Positions 38,069-47,844 of a DNA stretch of 64,000 bases are shown here, piece by piece (position 1 is the first letter of the stretch; every line of letters begins with the position of its first letter). Location: positions 45,037 through 109,036 of the forward strand of contig NZ_AZEC01000010.1 in the NCBI RefSeq assembly GCF_001435585.1, in the 5' to 3' direction. This DNA comes from Schleiferilactobacillus perolens DSM 12744. GTDB lineage: Bacteria > Bacillota > Bacilli > Lactobacillales > Lactobacillaceae. Made by a program: the position numbers and the translations under genes. A model generated the notes under the pieces. That model was not told the origin of the DNA. It searched no databases and saw only the letters and a program-made list of their open reading frames with translations.

Positions 38069-38116
38069 AAACACTCTTTTATCTTAGTGCGCAAACGCGT
38101 TGGTGACAAGGGTAAA

Positions 38117-38884
38117 TCACGAAAGAGCGGGTAAATCGGCCAAACAGTTGATGCCGAGAGTCAGCGCCCGCGGATGCGAAGCTCGGCCAAAATCCCGCGG
38201 ATCGTAGTTTTTCTGGTTGGCCAAAGAATCGGCGGTGAACAAAATTTGCCCAAACTTGGCACCCCGGAACTGGCAAATGGCTGCCATCGCGGCACATTCC
38301 ATTTCGACGACTTCATATCCTTGGGCGGTATATTGCTTGATGAGTGCAGGTGTTTCCCGGAAGAAGGCATCATTGCTCCAGGTTTTGACCGTCCGGGTAT
38401 TTTGCCCGACACTCTCCAAACTGGCCTGAATTTCTTTGACCATATCAGCATCCAACACGATGCTAGGTGCCGCCGGCAAATAATGGTAGGAAGTGCCCTC
38501 ATCCCGGAGTGCCTCAGTGACGACTAATAAGGCATTCTCCGGTTTATCTAGCAACACACCGCATGAACCGACGGCAATGATTTGCTTAGCGCCGTAAGCA
38601 ATGAGGAAGTCGATGATTTGGGCCGCGGCGGGTGCACCAATGACTGCCGGACAAATACCAATGGCTTCGCCGTGGACGTTAATTTGCCGGACTTGCACAA
38701 TGTTGGAAAAAGTCTTCAACTCACCGATGATTTGCGCATGGTATTCTTGATAAAATGTATTGAGATGGTCCATGGTGACGAATGCCAACAACATTTTTTC
38801 TGGAAATCGATAGCCTTCATTGCGGAAGGGATTAATGACCGCATCAGGTGAGGAATCGTAGTTCAAAATAGGTAACTCTGCCAT
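38117..38884 (-). CDS. Nucleoside phosphorylase (PNP/UDP family)
   Basis: 255 residues from ATG 38884 (MAELPILNYD). Family features: IIAVGSCGVLL (phosphate loop), VVEMECAAMAAICQFRG (the ribose-binding M-E) and FTADSLA, where Asp would contact the base. It cleaves nucleosides to base and ribose-1-phosphate. Two spaced ATGs (38884 and 38923) are possible; the frame opens further upstream but without homology. The ribosome-binding site is weak. Confidence 0.87.
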   Translation of the reverse strand: MAELPILNYDSSPDAVINPFRNEGYRFPEKMLLAFVTMDHLNTFYQEYHAQIIGELKTFSNIVQVRQINVHGEAIGICPAVIGAPAAAQIIDFLIAYGAKQIIAVGSCGVLLDKPENALLVVTEALRDEGTSYHYLPAAPSIVLDADMVKEIQASLESVGQNTRTVKTWSNDAFFRETPALIKQYTAQGYEVVEMECAAMAAICQFRGAKFGQILFTADSLANQKNYDPRDFGRASHPRALTLGINCLADLPALS

Positions 38885-39011
38885 GTCAACATCATGCTTT
38901 CTGAAAAGGGTTGAACCCATCATACCACAAAGCTTTTTTGTGGAAACCAGCCCCGAGAATTCGGTAGAATAGCGTATACTACAATTAGATTGTTGCAAAT
39001 GGGGGAAGATT

Positions 39012-40199
39012 ATGAGGATCAGAAGTGTCACCAAACAAAGTTGGTGGATACTGGGTATCACTGCCCTACTCACTGCTTTGTGTTTAGGATACTACGGGTG
39101 GGGTGCCCAATATTTAAAATTGAAAGAGACTGAGCCTAGTACAACATTGACGACGACCAGCACGAAGCCGGTGTATACGGAAGCCCAGTTTAAGAAGACG
39201 CTGCAAAAATATAAAGCGTTTGACGCCTTTGCTCGGGTCACCACTGTGGAAGATATCGAAGCGGGCAAGTCCTCATTGGGCGGGTACAGTGATTTTCCGA
39301 TCATGCCCGGGACCAATGCCACACAGTCGATCAGCGTCCAAGATGGCACTGTTGAAATGTGTACGACCATGACACCTCAGGGCGTAGTGGTGGCTGGCAA
39401 ATATTTAATCACGTCGGCCTATGACCATGACGGCTTCCACAACTCGGTTTTGTATGTCTCGGATGCTAAAACTGGCAAATACATCAAAACCGTCGTTTTA
39501 AAGGGCACTCCCCATGTTGGCGGAGTCAGTTATGATCCGCGCAACCAACTTGTGTGGGTCTGCAGCCGCCGCAATAATCAATCCGAATTGGTTTCCATTA
39601 CGATGAAAGCCATTGAAGGCTATGATCTCAATAAAACGGAAAAGCCGATTGCCTATCATCAACGGGCGTTATTAGGTTCCATCACCCGGGCATCGTTTGT
39701 CACATATGATTCGGGCAAGCTCTATGTAGGCTTCTTCAACCCACGCCAAACCGGCAATATTCAACATTATAATTTAAGTAAGACCGGCAAGCTGATCGGG
39801 GCTTCTTCTGTCAAGGTGGGCAACAACGTCTTGGAAACTTTATCGAATGCTGTTTTGCGCCAAGATATTTTGACCCAAGTGCAAGGGATGGCCTTTTACA
39901 AGAACTACATCATTCTGTCACAATCCTATGGTCCTGGTCGTTCCCGGCTATGGATTTTTGACAACCGCAATCGGACAGTGTATCGGGAAAAGGATGCATT
40001 AGCCCGGTTCTATGCACCGTCCCATTTGGAACAAATTTCCACGAACGGCGACACCTTATGGGCCAACTTTGAGTCCTCTGCGCGCGCTTATCGTAAGACC
40101 AGTCACGATCATGTCGATCGGTTAGTGCACATGAACTTGAAGACCTTTAAGGCGATTGTGGATGCGGAGCTGGCACAGGAAGGGGACAGCAAGAAATGA
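39012..40199 (+). CDS. Exported protein of unknown function (signal-anchored, beta-rich)
   Basis: 395 residues. One N-terminal membrane span (about 11-29), a Thr/Ser linker (about 38-52), then a 340-residue exported domain rich in short beta units such as GKYLITSAYDHDG, NSVLYVSDAKTGKYIKTVVL, HVGGVSYDPRNQLVWVCSR and ISTNGDTLWANFES. This rhythm resembles a beta-propeller; no catalytic motif is seen. GGGGGAAG precedes the ATG. The next gene starts inside its stop codon (ATGA), so the two act together. Confidence 0.75.
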   Translation: MRIRSVTKQSWWILGITALLTALCLGYYGWGAQYLKLKETEPSTTLTTTSTKPVYTEAQFKKTLQKYKAFDAFARVTTVEDIEAGKSSLGGYSDFPIMPGTNATQSISVQDGTVEMCTTMTPQGVVVAGKYLITSAYDHDGFHNSVLYVSDAKTGKYIKTVVLKGTPHVGGVSYDPRNQLVWVCSRRNNQSELVSITMKAIEGYDLNKTEKPIAYHQRALLGSITRASFVTYDSGKLYVGFFNPRQTGNIQHYNLSKTGKLIGASSVKVGNNVLETLSNAVLRQDILTQVQGMAFYKNYIILSQSYGPGRSRLWIFDNRNRTVYREKDALARFYAPSHLEQISTNGDTLWANFESSARAYRKTSHDHVDRLVHMNLKTFKAIVDAELAQEGDSKK

Positions 40200-41005
40200 T
40201 GAAAGAACAATCAACGAAACGCCGCTTGTGGCCGTCATTATTCAGTGAAGATCAGCCGATTGCGACGATCAATGAATGGATCAAAGTATTGGCCACGATT
40301 TGGCTGATCTATTTACTGTTCAACACCAAGAATCCACTGAGCATTTATTTCACACCATCGGTGACTGAATTTCGGATGCATGGCAGCCTTGGTTTGGATT
40401 TGCGCCTGATTGGTGCCGGTTTGCTGTTTCTCGGCTTGGTCCTGGCCAGTGCTTGGTGGGCCTTTGGCAAAGCGGGTATCGTCAAGCTTTTCCCGCGCTG
40501 GCGCGTGCGGGATGGGTTCATGACCTTCGGCTACGGGTTACTCACCTGGCTGTTCTTCTTTGTTGGCAACTTCTTTGCTGACTTCGTCCATGCCAAATAT
40601 TTTGTGAATACGGATAGTGCGCTGGACCTTGGACAATTCGATTCCTGGTCGAATTACTGGGTTGTGACGGCACGGTATGTGCCCATGATGATCGGGCAGA
40701 TTCTGGCCTTGATTTTAATCTTTTTAGCGTTGTATCAAATTGGGCGGCATATCATTCCACAAACGAGTCGTTTTTTGCGGGGATTAACGACCTTCCTGAT
40801 TTATGTTGTCGCTGCAGTAGCCTATGCCGGTATTATGACGACGCCGCTCAATCCCAATTTTGCCCAGAATGTGTGGATCAATGGCATGATGGCTATTCCG
40901 ATGCTGTGGGCTTATCGCCGTACTCGCAACGTGTTCGTGCCAATGATCGGGGTGATTGTCCTGGAGCGGGCGGCGATTGCACTAGTGTTGCTTTTTTCCA
41001 TGTAG
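40196..41005 (+). CDS. Multi-spanning membrane protein, unknown function
   Basis: 269 residues with about seven spans (about 30-47, 68-92, 105-128, 158-182, 195-215 and two near the end). No ExxxR or other CPBP protease motif is clear. It overlaps the upstream gene by 4 nt, and a gap of 64 nt precedes the coiled-coil genes. It probably works with the exported beta-rich protein. Confidence 0.7.
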   Translation: MMKEQSTKRRLWPSLFSEDQPIATINEWIKVLATIWLIYLLFNTKNPLSIYFTPSVTEFRMHGSLGLDLRLIGAGLLFLGLVLASAWWAFGKAGIVKLFPRWRVRDGFMTFGYGLLTWLFFFVGNFFADFVHAKYFVNTDSALDLGQFDSWSNYWVVTARYVPMMIGQILALILIFLALYQIGRHIIPQTSRFLRGLTTFLIYVVAAVAYAGIMTTPLNPNFAQNVWINGMMAIPMLWAYRRTRNVFVPMIGVIVLERAAIALVLLFSM

Positions 41006-41069
41006 TCCGTTGCACAATGGCGAACAAAACGAGATACTAGAATTAGTGTAAAGGATTGGAGGGAATACC

Positions 41070-42992
41070 TTGGCAGAGAAGACAACAGGGACGAATAGCG
41101 GGGTGGCCACCACCTTGGCTGTGGTGAATGCCAAAATGGAGCAGATCAGCCCCTATTTTGACCACGCCAAAACCCGCTTGCAGCAGGTGACCAAAGAATA
41201 CTTGCGGGCCATCTATGAGTCCTTGGATACCCTCCAACTCGAACAAGGTCGCGTACAACAAGCCATCAGCAAATTGCAGAATGAGTTGCAGGGACAGCAG
41301 CAGGTAGTCGCAGATATTCAGGCCCAGTCCATGGATCCCCAATTGTGGCCGCGCCAACGGCAAGCTTTGCAGGATAGAATTGACGCCTTAACACGGCAGA
41401 TCACAAGTCAACAAGCGGAAGAAAGCCGTTTGCAGACCCAACGAGATACTGCAAGAAATACGCTGCAGGGGGCCCAGAATAAGCAAAATATTCTGCGGGC
41501 GAGTTTGCATCGCCAGGAGGAGGCAGTTCGCCAAGAGACGGATCTCACGAAGATCACGGCGATGCTGACGGCCCAAGCGGATAAGGCGGCGGATATGAAC
41601 CGGCAGATTGCTGCATTGGAAGATCAGCGCATCATTGCGCAAAGTACAGTGGATAATCTCACAGCGCAGTTGACGAAAGCCAACAACGACCTCAGTGCCG
41701 AGATCAACCAGCGCGGGCAGCTCGTGGAACAGGCCAAGCAGTTGAGTGCCAAGATCAATGCGGCCCGGCCCATCCAGGAGCAGCTGCATCATGCCCAAGA
41801 AAAAGCTGCTAAGATTCAGGATCAAATCGACCAATGGCAGGCAGATCAGACTAAACTCACCGCCGCGGGAACACGACTGCAGCAACAAATCAAAAACGTG
41901 GAGCAGCAGCTGACCACTGGCTTGTTGACGATGGCCGAAATGGCCCGGGCGGTGGTCATGCAGCAGCCGGTCAGGGTGAGTCAATCCAGTGCGCCAGTGG
42001 CCAGTGAAATTCAGCGGCCGCCGGCGCCTGCAACGGGACCTGTGCCCCAAGCGGATGTGCATGTGCCAGCGATTAACCTGCCGACTCAGCGGCCGTACTT
42101 ATTTGTATTGCCCCAATTGCCGACAAAACTGGAACCAGTCCTGCTGAAGTATTTGGCAGCCCTATTCCGCTTTTTAAGTCAGCACGGTCTCACCGTGCGC
42201 GTATTGGTCATGGATTTTTCACCTCAGTTCACCGAAGACTTACGCCATTTTGTGGCGGAAATCGGCGATATCCCCAACCTGCAATTTGCTTCATTTTTTG
42301 CCACGTTGCAGAATGTCGGTCAAGCCAAGCCCTTTACGATGAAGGAACTTCCTGTTTCGGTACCGCTCAAAAAGGCCAAGGATGGGGCGGATATGGTATC
42401 GGGCAAAGACAAACAGGTGGGGGACTACCGTGCGTTGTATCGTCCAGATGGCTCTTTGAACTGGATCGGTTACGCCGTGGATGACACCCACTATTTATAC
42501 GATTATTACGCCCCGCAGCACACACCCTGGTACACCCAAATCATCGTGCATCGGCGAGACGTCAGTGAAGTCACTTACTATCGGCAGGATCGTTCACCGG
42601 TATTGAAAGTGACTCACAGTCAAAGCACCGCGCCGGTGACGACCTTCTTTAATGGCAAAACTCAGGAATGGCCGTCATTGGCCGCCTTTCAAGCGGACTG
42701 GCTGGCGCATGACCAGATTGCCCAGACATCTACGGTGGTCGCGATGGGTGATGATCCATTGTGTGCCAGCGTGGTCCAAGGTCCGCTACAGGAAAACGTC
42801 ATTCCATTGCTCGGAGATCGTACCTTGACCGATCCGCAATTGGCAGAAAAGGTCAGCGGGGTCCATTGGCTGCTGGCCCCGGATACGAGTGATATTGCGA
42901 CGTTACAACAGTTGGTAGGCTGGTCAATTCCCGTGGTGACGATGGATATGTTGACGAGTGCTGATGATTTAACAAAGGAGCATGAAGATTGA
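41070..42992 (+). CDS. Coiled-coil protein with GtfA/Asp1-like C-terminal half (copy 1)
   Basis: 640 residues from TTG 41070, with GGAGGG 7 nt upstream. Residues about 20-290 are a continuous Gln/Ala-rich coiled coil; about 295-335 is a Pro linker. The C-terminal 300 residues begin with a Rossmann strand (YLFVLPQLPTKLEPVLLKYLAALFRFL). A series of short beta-hairpins follows, with YRPDGSLNWIGYAV and VTYYRQDRSPVLKVTH, and then TVVAMGDDP and VHWLLAPDTSD strands. This order matches the first half of GtfA/TagE-type GT4 enzymes, with their extended beta-sheet insert, but the donor-binding second half is missing. No catalytic role is expected. It overlaps the next gene by 1 nt. No known name. Confidence 0.7.
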   Translation: MAEKTTGTNSGVATTLAVVNAKMEQISPYFDHAKTRLQQVTKEYLRAIYESLDTLQLEQGRVQQAISKLQNELQGQQQVVADIQAQSMDPQLWPRQRQALQDRIDALTRQITSQQAEESRLQTQRDTARNTLQGAQNKQNILRASLHRQEEAVRQETDLTKITAMLTAQADKAADMNRQIAALEDQRIIAQSTVDNLTAQLTKANNDLSAEINQRGQLVEQAKQLSAKINAARPIQEQLHHAQEKAAKIQDQIDQWQADQTKLTAAGTRLQQQIKNVEQQLTTGLLTMAEMARAVVMQQPVRVSQSSAPVASEIQRPPAPATGPVPQADVHVPAINLPTQRPYLFVLPQLPTKLEPVLLKYLAALFRFLSQHGLTVRVLVMDFSPQFTEDLRHFVAEIGDIPNLQFASFFATLQNVGQAKPFTMKELPVSVPLKKAKDGADMVSGKDKQVGDYRALYRPDGSLNWIGYAVDDTHYLYDYYAPQHTPWYTQIIVHRRDVSEVTYYRQDRSPVLKVTHSQSTAPVTTFFNGKTQEWPSLAAFQADWLAHDQIAQTSTVVAMGDDPLCASVVQGPLQENVIPLLGDRTLTDPQLAEKVSGVHWLLAPDTSDIATLQQLVGWSIPVVTMDMLTSADDLTKEHED

Positions 42993-44812
42993 TGGATGCG
43001 CATAAGGATTTGCAGACGATTACAGGTACAGTGGATCAGTTGACGCAGCAACGCCAAACGGCCGCCCGGCGAATGGATACACAAACCAGTCAGTGGCAAA
43101 GATTAGCCGATCAGTTTGAGCAGGATTTGCAAAAGGTGGCCGAGGGCATCAAGCTGCAATTGGCTCGGTTGGATAAGCTGGCAGAGGAAAACCAAGACGC
43201 CTTGACAGCGAACGCCAAGGATGCCGCCGCGGACCAGCAGGCCATTGACGATCCGCCGGATTTTGACGGCCAAGTCGCCGATTTGCAAAACCAGATTGAA
43301 GCCATGAATCGCGACACGATTCCTGCTTATCAACAGGAATTACAGCCTTTGTTGACGACTCAGCAAGAACAGCGCCACACCCTGACCGGTTTACAATCCC
43401 AATTACAAGACATTGTGGCGCAAGAAAACCATATTGCCATCAAGATTCGCAAGGCCAAGAGTTTGCATGATATGATCGCGGTCACAAATGAAGAGCAGGG
43501 TAATATTGATGCCTTGCGCGGTCAACGGGAAGACTTGACTAGTCAGATTAAAGATGTTCAACAAACCTTAACAGACGGCCAACGGGATATTGACCAGGTG
43601 AACCATAAAATTGAAGACGCTAAGAAACAAATGACCACTTGGGATACGCAGAGCCGCCAGTTGCAGGAGGCCAAACGGCGCCAGCCTAGTCAAGTGGCTC
43701 GTTTCCAGCAGCATATTCAGGAACTGGCAGCTCAGGCAGCAGGACTGCAGAAAATGAGCGATCAAATCAGTGCTGCCCGGGATAAGACTCAGGATGCGGC
43801 GAATACGGTCAGTGAACAATTGACAGATCTCCAGCCGCTGCTTACCGCATTGAATGATATTGTGGGGACACAGACGGTGGCTGAGGCCCAAAATTCGGCG
43901 GCCGACAGTAGTGCACCGACGCCAGCACCCCCTGCAGCAGGCCCAGTGGCCTTGATCTTACCGCTCTTGCCCAAGAATGCCGCCCATGTCGCTGCTCTGC
44001 AGGGCGTGATGCAAAAATTAGTAACTGACGGCACGCAGAGTGTTCATTTATACACCACGGGTTACGAGGAAGAGGACATGGCGGCGCTGCAACAATTACT
44101 GGGTGAAGATCGTCCTGCCCAGTTGGCTTGGACGAATATGTACACGGCGTTACGGCAGACCCAGCAACCGGCTGCCCAAGCGCGGTTGAATGTGCAACCG
44201 GATTGGGTGACCCGGGCGACGCCGGATAATCAAACAGTAGAATACTTAACACCGGCGAACAAGCTGGCTGCTCGGGTGCAGTATCGGCAAAACGGTAAGA
44301 TTCGGTCTGTCACGTACTTCAATCTACCTGGCGGTGCGCAACGCCGTGATTTCTGGGATCCCGATGGCCGGGTGGCAGTTACCCAATCCGTTAACACCCA
44401 AACCGGCCGGGTGACCAACGAAAATTTCTATCGGGTAGATGGTTCCGTCGTGTTGATCAAGGAGTATCAAAACAACCAGGAGCAAATTCATGTATTGGCG
44501 GAAGATCGGCACGTGCTGCAGGAGTTTACCAGTGATGATGCACTGGCTGCGTGGTGGTTAAGCCAGGCTGTTCCCCAGGGCAGTATATTGGTGGCCCCAG
44601 CCAATCCGCATTTGCTGCTGAATAAGTCATTGCAGGAGCGGACGGATTTACAGGTGGTACCGATTCTGACGCCGGAGAGTACCCCGCAAATTTGGGCGGA
44701 ACTGCTGGGCGGCGAAATCCCGCTGGAGACGGCGTATGTCAGTGATCCAAACTTGCAGCAGGCAGCAGAGGAGACGCTGCCAAGTGTGCATGTGGAGACA
44801 TTAACTGATTGA
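42992..44812 (+). CDS. Coiled-coil protein with GtfA/Asp1-like C-terminal half (copy 2)
   Basis: 606 residues from ATG 42992 (MDAHKDL), with AAAGGAG 10 nt upstream. It has the same plan as the preceding gene: a coiled coil (about 5-285), an Ala/Pro linker (about 300-320), a Rossmann-like strand VALILPLLPKNAAHVAALQGVM, then the beta-sheet insert (VEYLTPANKLAARVQYRQNGKIRSVTYF, FWDPDGRVAVTQSV, NFYRVDGSVVLIKEY) and SILVAPANPHLLLNKSL. The hairpin wording is closer to the true GT4 enzyme encoded convergently at 44868-46400. The second Rossmann domain and the E-x7-E motif are absent. The two are clearly paralogues and probably form a complex. Confidence 0.72.
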   Translation: MDAHKDLQTITGTVDQLTQQRQTAARRMDTQTSQWQRLADQFEQDLQKVAEGIKLQLARLDKLAEENQDALTANAKDAAADQQAIDDPPDFDGQVADLQNQIEAMNRDTIPAYQQELQPLLTTQQEQRHTLTGLQSQLQDIVAQENHIAIKIRKAKSLHDMIAVTNEEQGNIDALRGQREDLTSQIKDVQQTLTDGQRDIDQVNHKIEDAKKQMTTWDTQSRQLQEAKRRQPSQVARFQQHIQELAAQAAGLQKMSDQISAARDKTQDAANTVSEQLTDLQPLLTALNDIVGTQTVAEAQNSAADSSAPTPAPPAAGPVALILPLLPKNAAHVAALQGVMQKLVTDGTQSVHLYTTGYEEEDMAALQQLLGEDRPAQLAWTNMYTALRQTQQPAAQARLNVQPDWVTRATPDNQTVEYLTPANKLAARVQYRQNGKIRSVTYFNLPGGAQRRDFWDPDGRVAVTQSVNTQTGRVTNENFYRVDGSVVLIKEYQNNQEQIHVLAEDRHVLQEFTSDDALAAWWLSQAVPQGSILVAPANPHLLLNKSLQERTDLQVVPILTPESTPQIWAELLGGEIPLETAYVSDPNLQQAAEETLPSVHVETLTD

Positions 44813-44821
44813 ACGTAAATT

Positions 44822-44857
44822 AAAAGACGATGTGTTTTTTCTCGCGCATCGTCTTTT
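44822..44857. terminator. Bidirectional terminator
   Basis: Perfect 11-bp arms 44822-44832 and 44847-44857 with A4/T7 flanks, between convergent genes. Confidence 0.85.
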
Positions 44858-44867
44858 TTTGGGTTGC

Positions 44868-46400
44868 TTATTTGCTAGCCGGTTCTTTTTCGTCAATCTT
44901 GGCGATTTGCAACCATTGTTTCCATACGTTTTCCGGTGAGAACTTCTTGGCTGCTTCATAGGCACCGTTGCTTAGTTTCTGGTGCAAGAACGGATCTTTG
45001 AAGATTTTGATGATTTCAGCAGCCATGCTGTCCACATCACCATCCTTGAAGAGATAACCGCTCTCGCCGTTGTTAATGATTTCGTTGGGTCCGTAGTGAA
45101 TATCGAAGGCCATAATCGGTAGGCCATTGCTTTCGGCTTCGAGCATGGTCAAAGGCAACCCTTCACTGCGACTGGTGGAGATGGCCAGAACGCTTTCGTC
45201 ATAGACTTTTTGGATATCGTGCGTGTACTGGAAGAAGTGGACACTGCCGATCATGTCCAACTGCTTAACGGTATTATTTAGCACAATACCGCTGCGCTGG
45301 TCGGTCACGAAACCATACACGTCCAGGATGACATCGGGTATTTCTTCTTTCACTTTGGCGGCGACTTGAACAGCCAGATCCAGTCGCTTTTCTGGTGAGA
45401 TCCGGGCGACCGCCAGCAAGTGGTGTTGACGCGGGCGACTCGCAATAGAAATGGGAGTCGGAGTGGTTGTCGTCCCACCGGGGATGACAACGATATTGAT
45501 ATCCTTGCCGAAGCGATTTTGAATGTCGGCCTTCTGATGTTCTGTCAAAGCAATGATACCGCTGAACTTGCGTGGATTGGTCAGGACGTACTGGTAGTTG
45601 AAATTCAAGTCAGGATCGTTCAAGTTAGAGGGATCATTGACATGGACGTTGTGAATGTAAACGTAACGGCGCGCTGGGGTAGTCATCTTCGCCAGAGCAG
45701 GAGTATTTTCATAGCGATCGCTGATAATGAGGCTGTCCCCGCCAGCGATAGTGTTGATTTCGTCCAAGAAGAAGGTTTTCAGCCCGTCATTATTCATGAA
45801 GATCCGTTGCTCATCCTTGTATTTCAAAAAAATAGACTGAGTCACACCACTGCTTTTCAAGCGCCAATTAATGATTTCTTCCCCAGTATGGGAAAAGAAA
45901 TGTTGTTCCTTCAACTTACCATCGCTGGTCATGATGTTGTCCTGACTGAGAAAACCGCGATCGTCATAGATTTCACTGTGAATAACGCGGTTATCAATGG
46001 TGCCGTAAACGATCGAACTGATTTGACCGTCGTTGACATCTTCCCGAATCAACATTTGTTGATTACCGTTAACCACTTTCCAGCCATGAATTTTGATTTT
46101 ATCATTGTCCGTTTCTTCTCCCAGATCAGTAATTTCGCCGTCTTGTTTGGCTAACCAGGCCTTGGCCGGATTTTCCTGTATGGGCACAGAAAGATTTCCT
46201 AGGAAATAATCGAACATGTTCAAACTGGTTTCGTCGGACAACCCGTTTTCGGCGAAGTTGCGATGGAAACGGGAATAATAATTCGTTGTGACCACTTTTG
46301 CCGGGACACCGTGATCCAGAAACAGATTCAATCTTTTCATTTCAGAGTGCTCAATACCGGAGCTTTGTTCGCCAACAGTATTGGTGACAAAATAATTCAT
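44868..46400 (-). CDS. GT4 glycosyltransferase, TagE/GtfA-like
   Basis: 510 residues. GT-B fold: the first Rossmann domain is split by an extended beta-sheet insert (about 100-225: IDNRVIHSEIYDDRGFLSQDNI, KEQHFFSHTGEEIINW), as in GtfA and TagE. The second domain has VARISPEKRLDLAV and the E-x7-E motif in SEGLPLTMLEAESNG. YIHNVHVNDP is typical of this group. It adds glucose or GlcNAc to teichoic acid or to Ser-rich surface protein. GGGGGAAAC precedes the start. It lies 23 nt downstream of an alpha/beta hydrolase gene in the same direction. Confidence 0.9.
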   Translation of the reverse strand: MNYFVTNTVGEQSSGIEHSEMKRLNLFLDHGVPAKVVTTNYYSRFHRNFAENGLSDETSLNMFDYFLGNLSVPIQENPAKAWLAKQDGEITDLGEETDNDKIKIHGWKVVNGNQQMLIREDVNDGQISSIVYGTIDNRVIHSEIYDDRGFLSQDNIMTSDGKLKEQHFFSHTGEEIINWRLKSSGVTQSIFLKYKDEQRIFMNNDGLKTFFLDEINTIAGGDSLIISDRYENTPALAKMTTPARRYVYIHNVHVNDPSNLNDPDLNFNYQYVLTNPRKFSGIIALTEHQKADIQNRFGKDINIVVIPGGTTTTPTPISIASRPRQHHLLAVARISPEKRLDLAVQVAAKVKEEIPDVILDVYGFVTDQRSGIVLNNTVKQLDMIGSVHFFQYTHDIQKVYDESVLAISTSRSEGLPLTMLEAESNGLPIMAFDIHYGPNEIINNGESGYLFKDGDVDSMAAEIIKIFKDPFLHQKLSNGAYEAAKKFSPENVWKQWLQIAKIDEKEPASK

Positions 46401-46423
46401 TTTTCGTTTCCCCCTATTTAATA

Positions 46424-47239
46424 TTAGTTTGTCGGAACGGATTCAATACCGAGAGAGCGCAGCCACTCTAAGGATAATGGCAGCCAGTGAGCCACATGTG
46501 GTAAATCTGTCCCTGGTCGCCAAGCAGTGAGGACATTACTCAAGGCCAAACCGTGGGGGCCTTCTGAGAAGGTGTGCAATTCATATGGCACCTTTGCTTT
46601 AGCCAAGGCAGCCGCGTAATTCAGTGAATGGAACACAGGAATGACATTGTCCGCCGCAGTCCCCCAAATAAAGGTGGGACTTGCTTGTGTCACATTGTGC
46701 GCGCGTGCATCTGTACTGGCGATGTTGTCCGTTAATTGAATCAGCGGAATCTTGTCTCGCGGTGGAAACTGATCGTCCAACCGAGTGACGGGATATCCCA
46801 AGATGACGGCCTTTGGGCTCACTGGTGCCGGAATGCCTGACCTCTCTGCAAAGTCCGTTTCAGAATGCATCGTGTCATATAGGCTGACTACTTGACCACC
46901 CACGGAGAAACCGGCGATGACCATTTGCTCTGGATTCACTGCCCACGCATGTTGGTGATCGCGAATCGCTGCGAGTGCCTGACCGAGGTCATAGACTGGT
47001 TGCGGCAGCAAGGGTTTCGTTTCACCAATGAAGTGGTATCTTAAATAGAAGGCTTGAAAACCACGGGCAAAAAAAGCTAGCGCCAAATCTTCTGCCTGAT
47101 GTTCCGGAATGTGGGTATAAGACCCGCCCGAGACAATCATTATGACGGGGTAGGTCGTGCGCCCAATTTCCTCGTTTGGGGTATGGAGATAACCTTGCGC
47201 GTAAGCAGGGCCGTTCAGATCAATTTTGACTTGTTCCAC
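46424..47239 (-). CDS. Alpha/beta hydrolase (esterase/acetylxylan-esterase-like)
   Basis: 271 residues. It has IMIVSGGSYTHIPEHQAEDLA (HGGG-like oxyanion loop), the nucleophile elbow GFSVGG, a late Asp in the TAADNVIP loop and the His in EGPHGLALS. This is the arrangement of small BD-FAE/acetylesterase-type hydrolases. It heads an operon with the GT4 enzyme; deacylation of a sugar or wall polymer is possible but not shown. Confidence 0.88.
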   Translation of the reverse strand: MEQVKIDLNGPAYAQGYLHTPNEEIGRTTYPVIMIVSGGSYTHIPEHQAEDLALAFFARGFQAFYLRYHFIGETKPLLPQPVYDLGQALAAIRDHQHAWAVNPEQMVIAGFSVGGQVVSLYDTMHSETDFAERSGIPAPVSPKAVILGYPVTRLDDQFPPRDKIPLIQLTDNIASTDARAHNVTQASPTFIWGTAADNVIPVFHSLNYAAALAKAKVPYELHTFSEGPHGLALSNVLTAWRPGTDLPHVAHWLPLSLEWLRSLGIESVPTN

Positions 47240-47313
47240 GTCGTCCGCTCCTTTTAATCAATAGTTAACACTTCTATTGTAGCGCACCGACAGACTTGTT
47301 TGGAGGGTAACAA

Positions 47314-47763
47314 ATGGCAATCCAATTGCGCCGGTTCCAAGATAAAGATGCGGCAGACTTGTTTGAATGGGGTCAACGGATTCACACAGATGCCACTGTG
47401 GACTTTTATACCGTGCAAAATTTAGCAGATGCGATGTATCGGGTACATGTGTTTGCGCAAGATCCCCATATTCGCGCCATCGTGTCAAAGGACCATGTCA
47501 TCGGCTACCTGGAACTCACACCACGACCAGCCGATTATTGGGAGATCGGCCTCATTATTGATCCTGACCAACGAAAGCAAGGGGTGGGTCAGCGGGTAGT
47601 GCGATCTTTAATGGAAAGAAAGTTGAAATTAGCGGCGGTGGTCGACAGTCGAAACTTGATTGCCCAGGCCTTTTTCAAAAATGTGGGATTCCAAATTCAC
47701 GATCAAATACCTGCGTGGGTACAACAAGATCCCGCAACCGTGCGATTTTTCATTTGGAAATGA
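47314..47763 (+). CDS. GNAT family N-acetyltransferase
   Basis: 149 residues. HVIGYLELTPRPADYWEIGLIIDPDQRKQGVGQRVVRSLMER holds the beta4 strand and the Q-x-x-G-x-G acetyl-CoA loop; NLIAQAFFKNVGFQI is the usual 'N..a...y.k.GF' close. RimJ/RimL-like. GGAGGGTAACAA precedes the ATG. Divergent from the hydrolase gene. Confidence 0.87.
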   Translation: MAIQLRRFQDKDAADLFEWGQRIHTDATVDFYTVQNLADAMYRVHVFAQDPHIRAIVSKDHVIGYLELTPRPADYWEIGLIIDPDQRKQGVGQRVVRSLMERKLKLAAVVDSRNLIAQAFFKNVGFQIHDQIPAWVQQDPATVRFFIWK

Positions 47764-47844
47764 CTTTGTAAATGGCGGGTGCTTTCTGAAACTATGGTAT
47801 ACTATTCACGGAGTATTTTGTTCTTCGGAGAGGAAGGAACGACC

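Noticed and set aside
41388..42062. 224-codon minus-strand ORF
   Set aside because: Antisense to the coiled-coil gene; arises from its Gln/Ala codon bias.
45420..46154. 244-codon plus-strand ORF
   Set aside because: Antisense to the GT4 gene with clear E-x7-E and insert; no start site.
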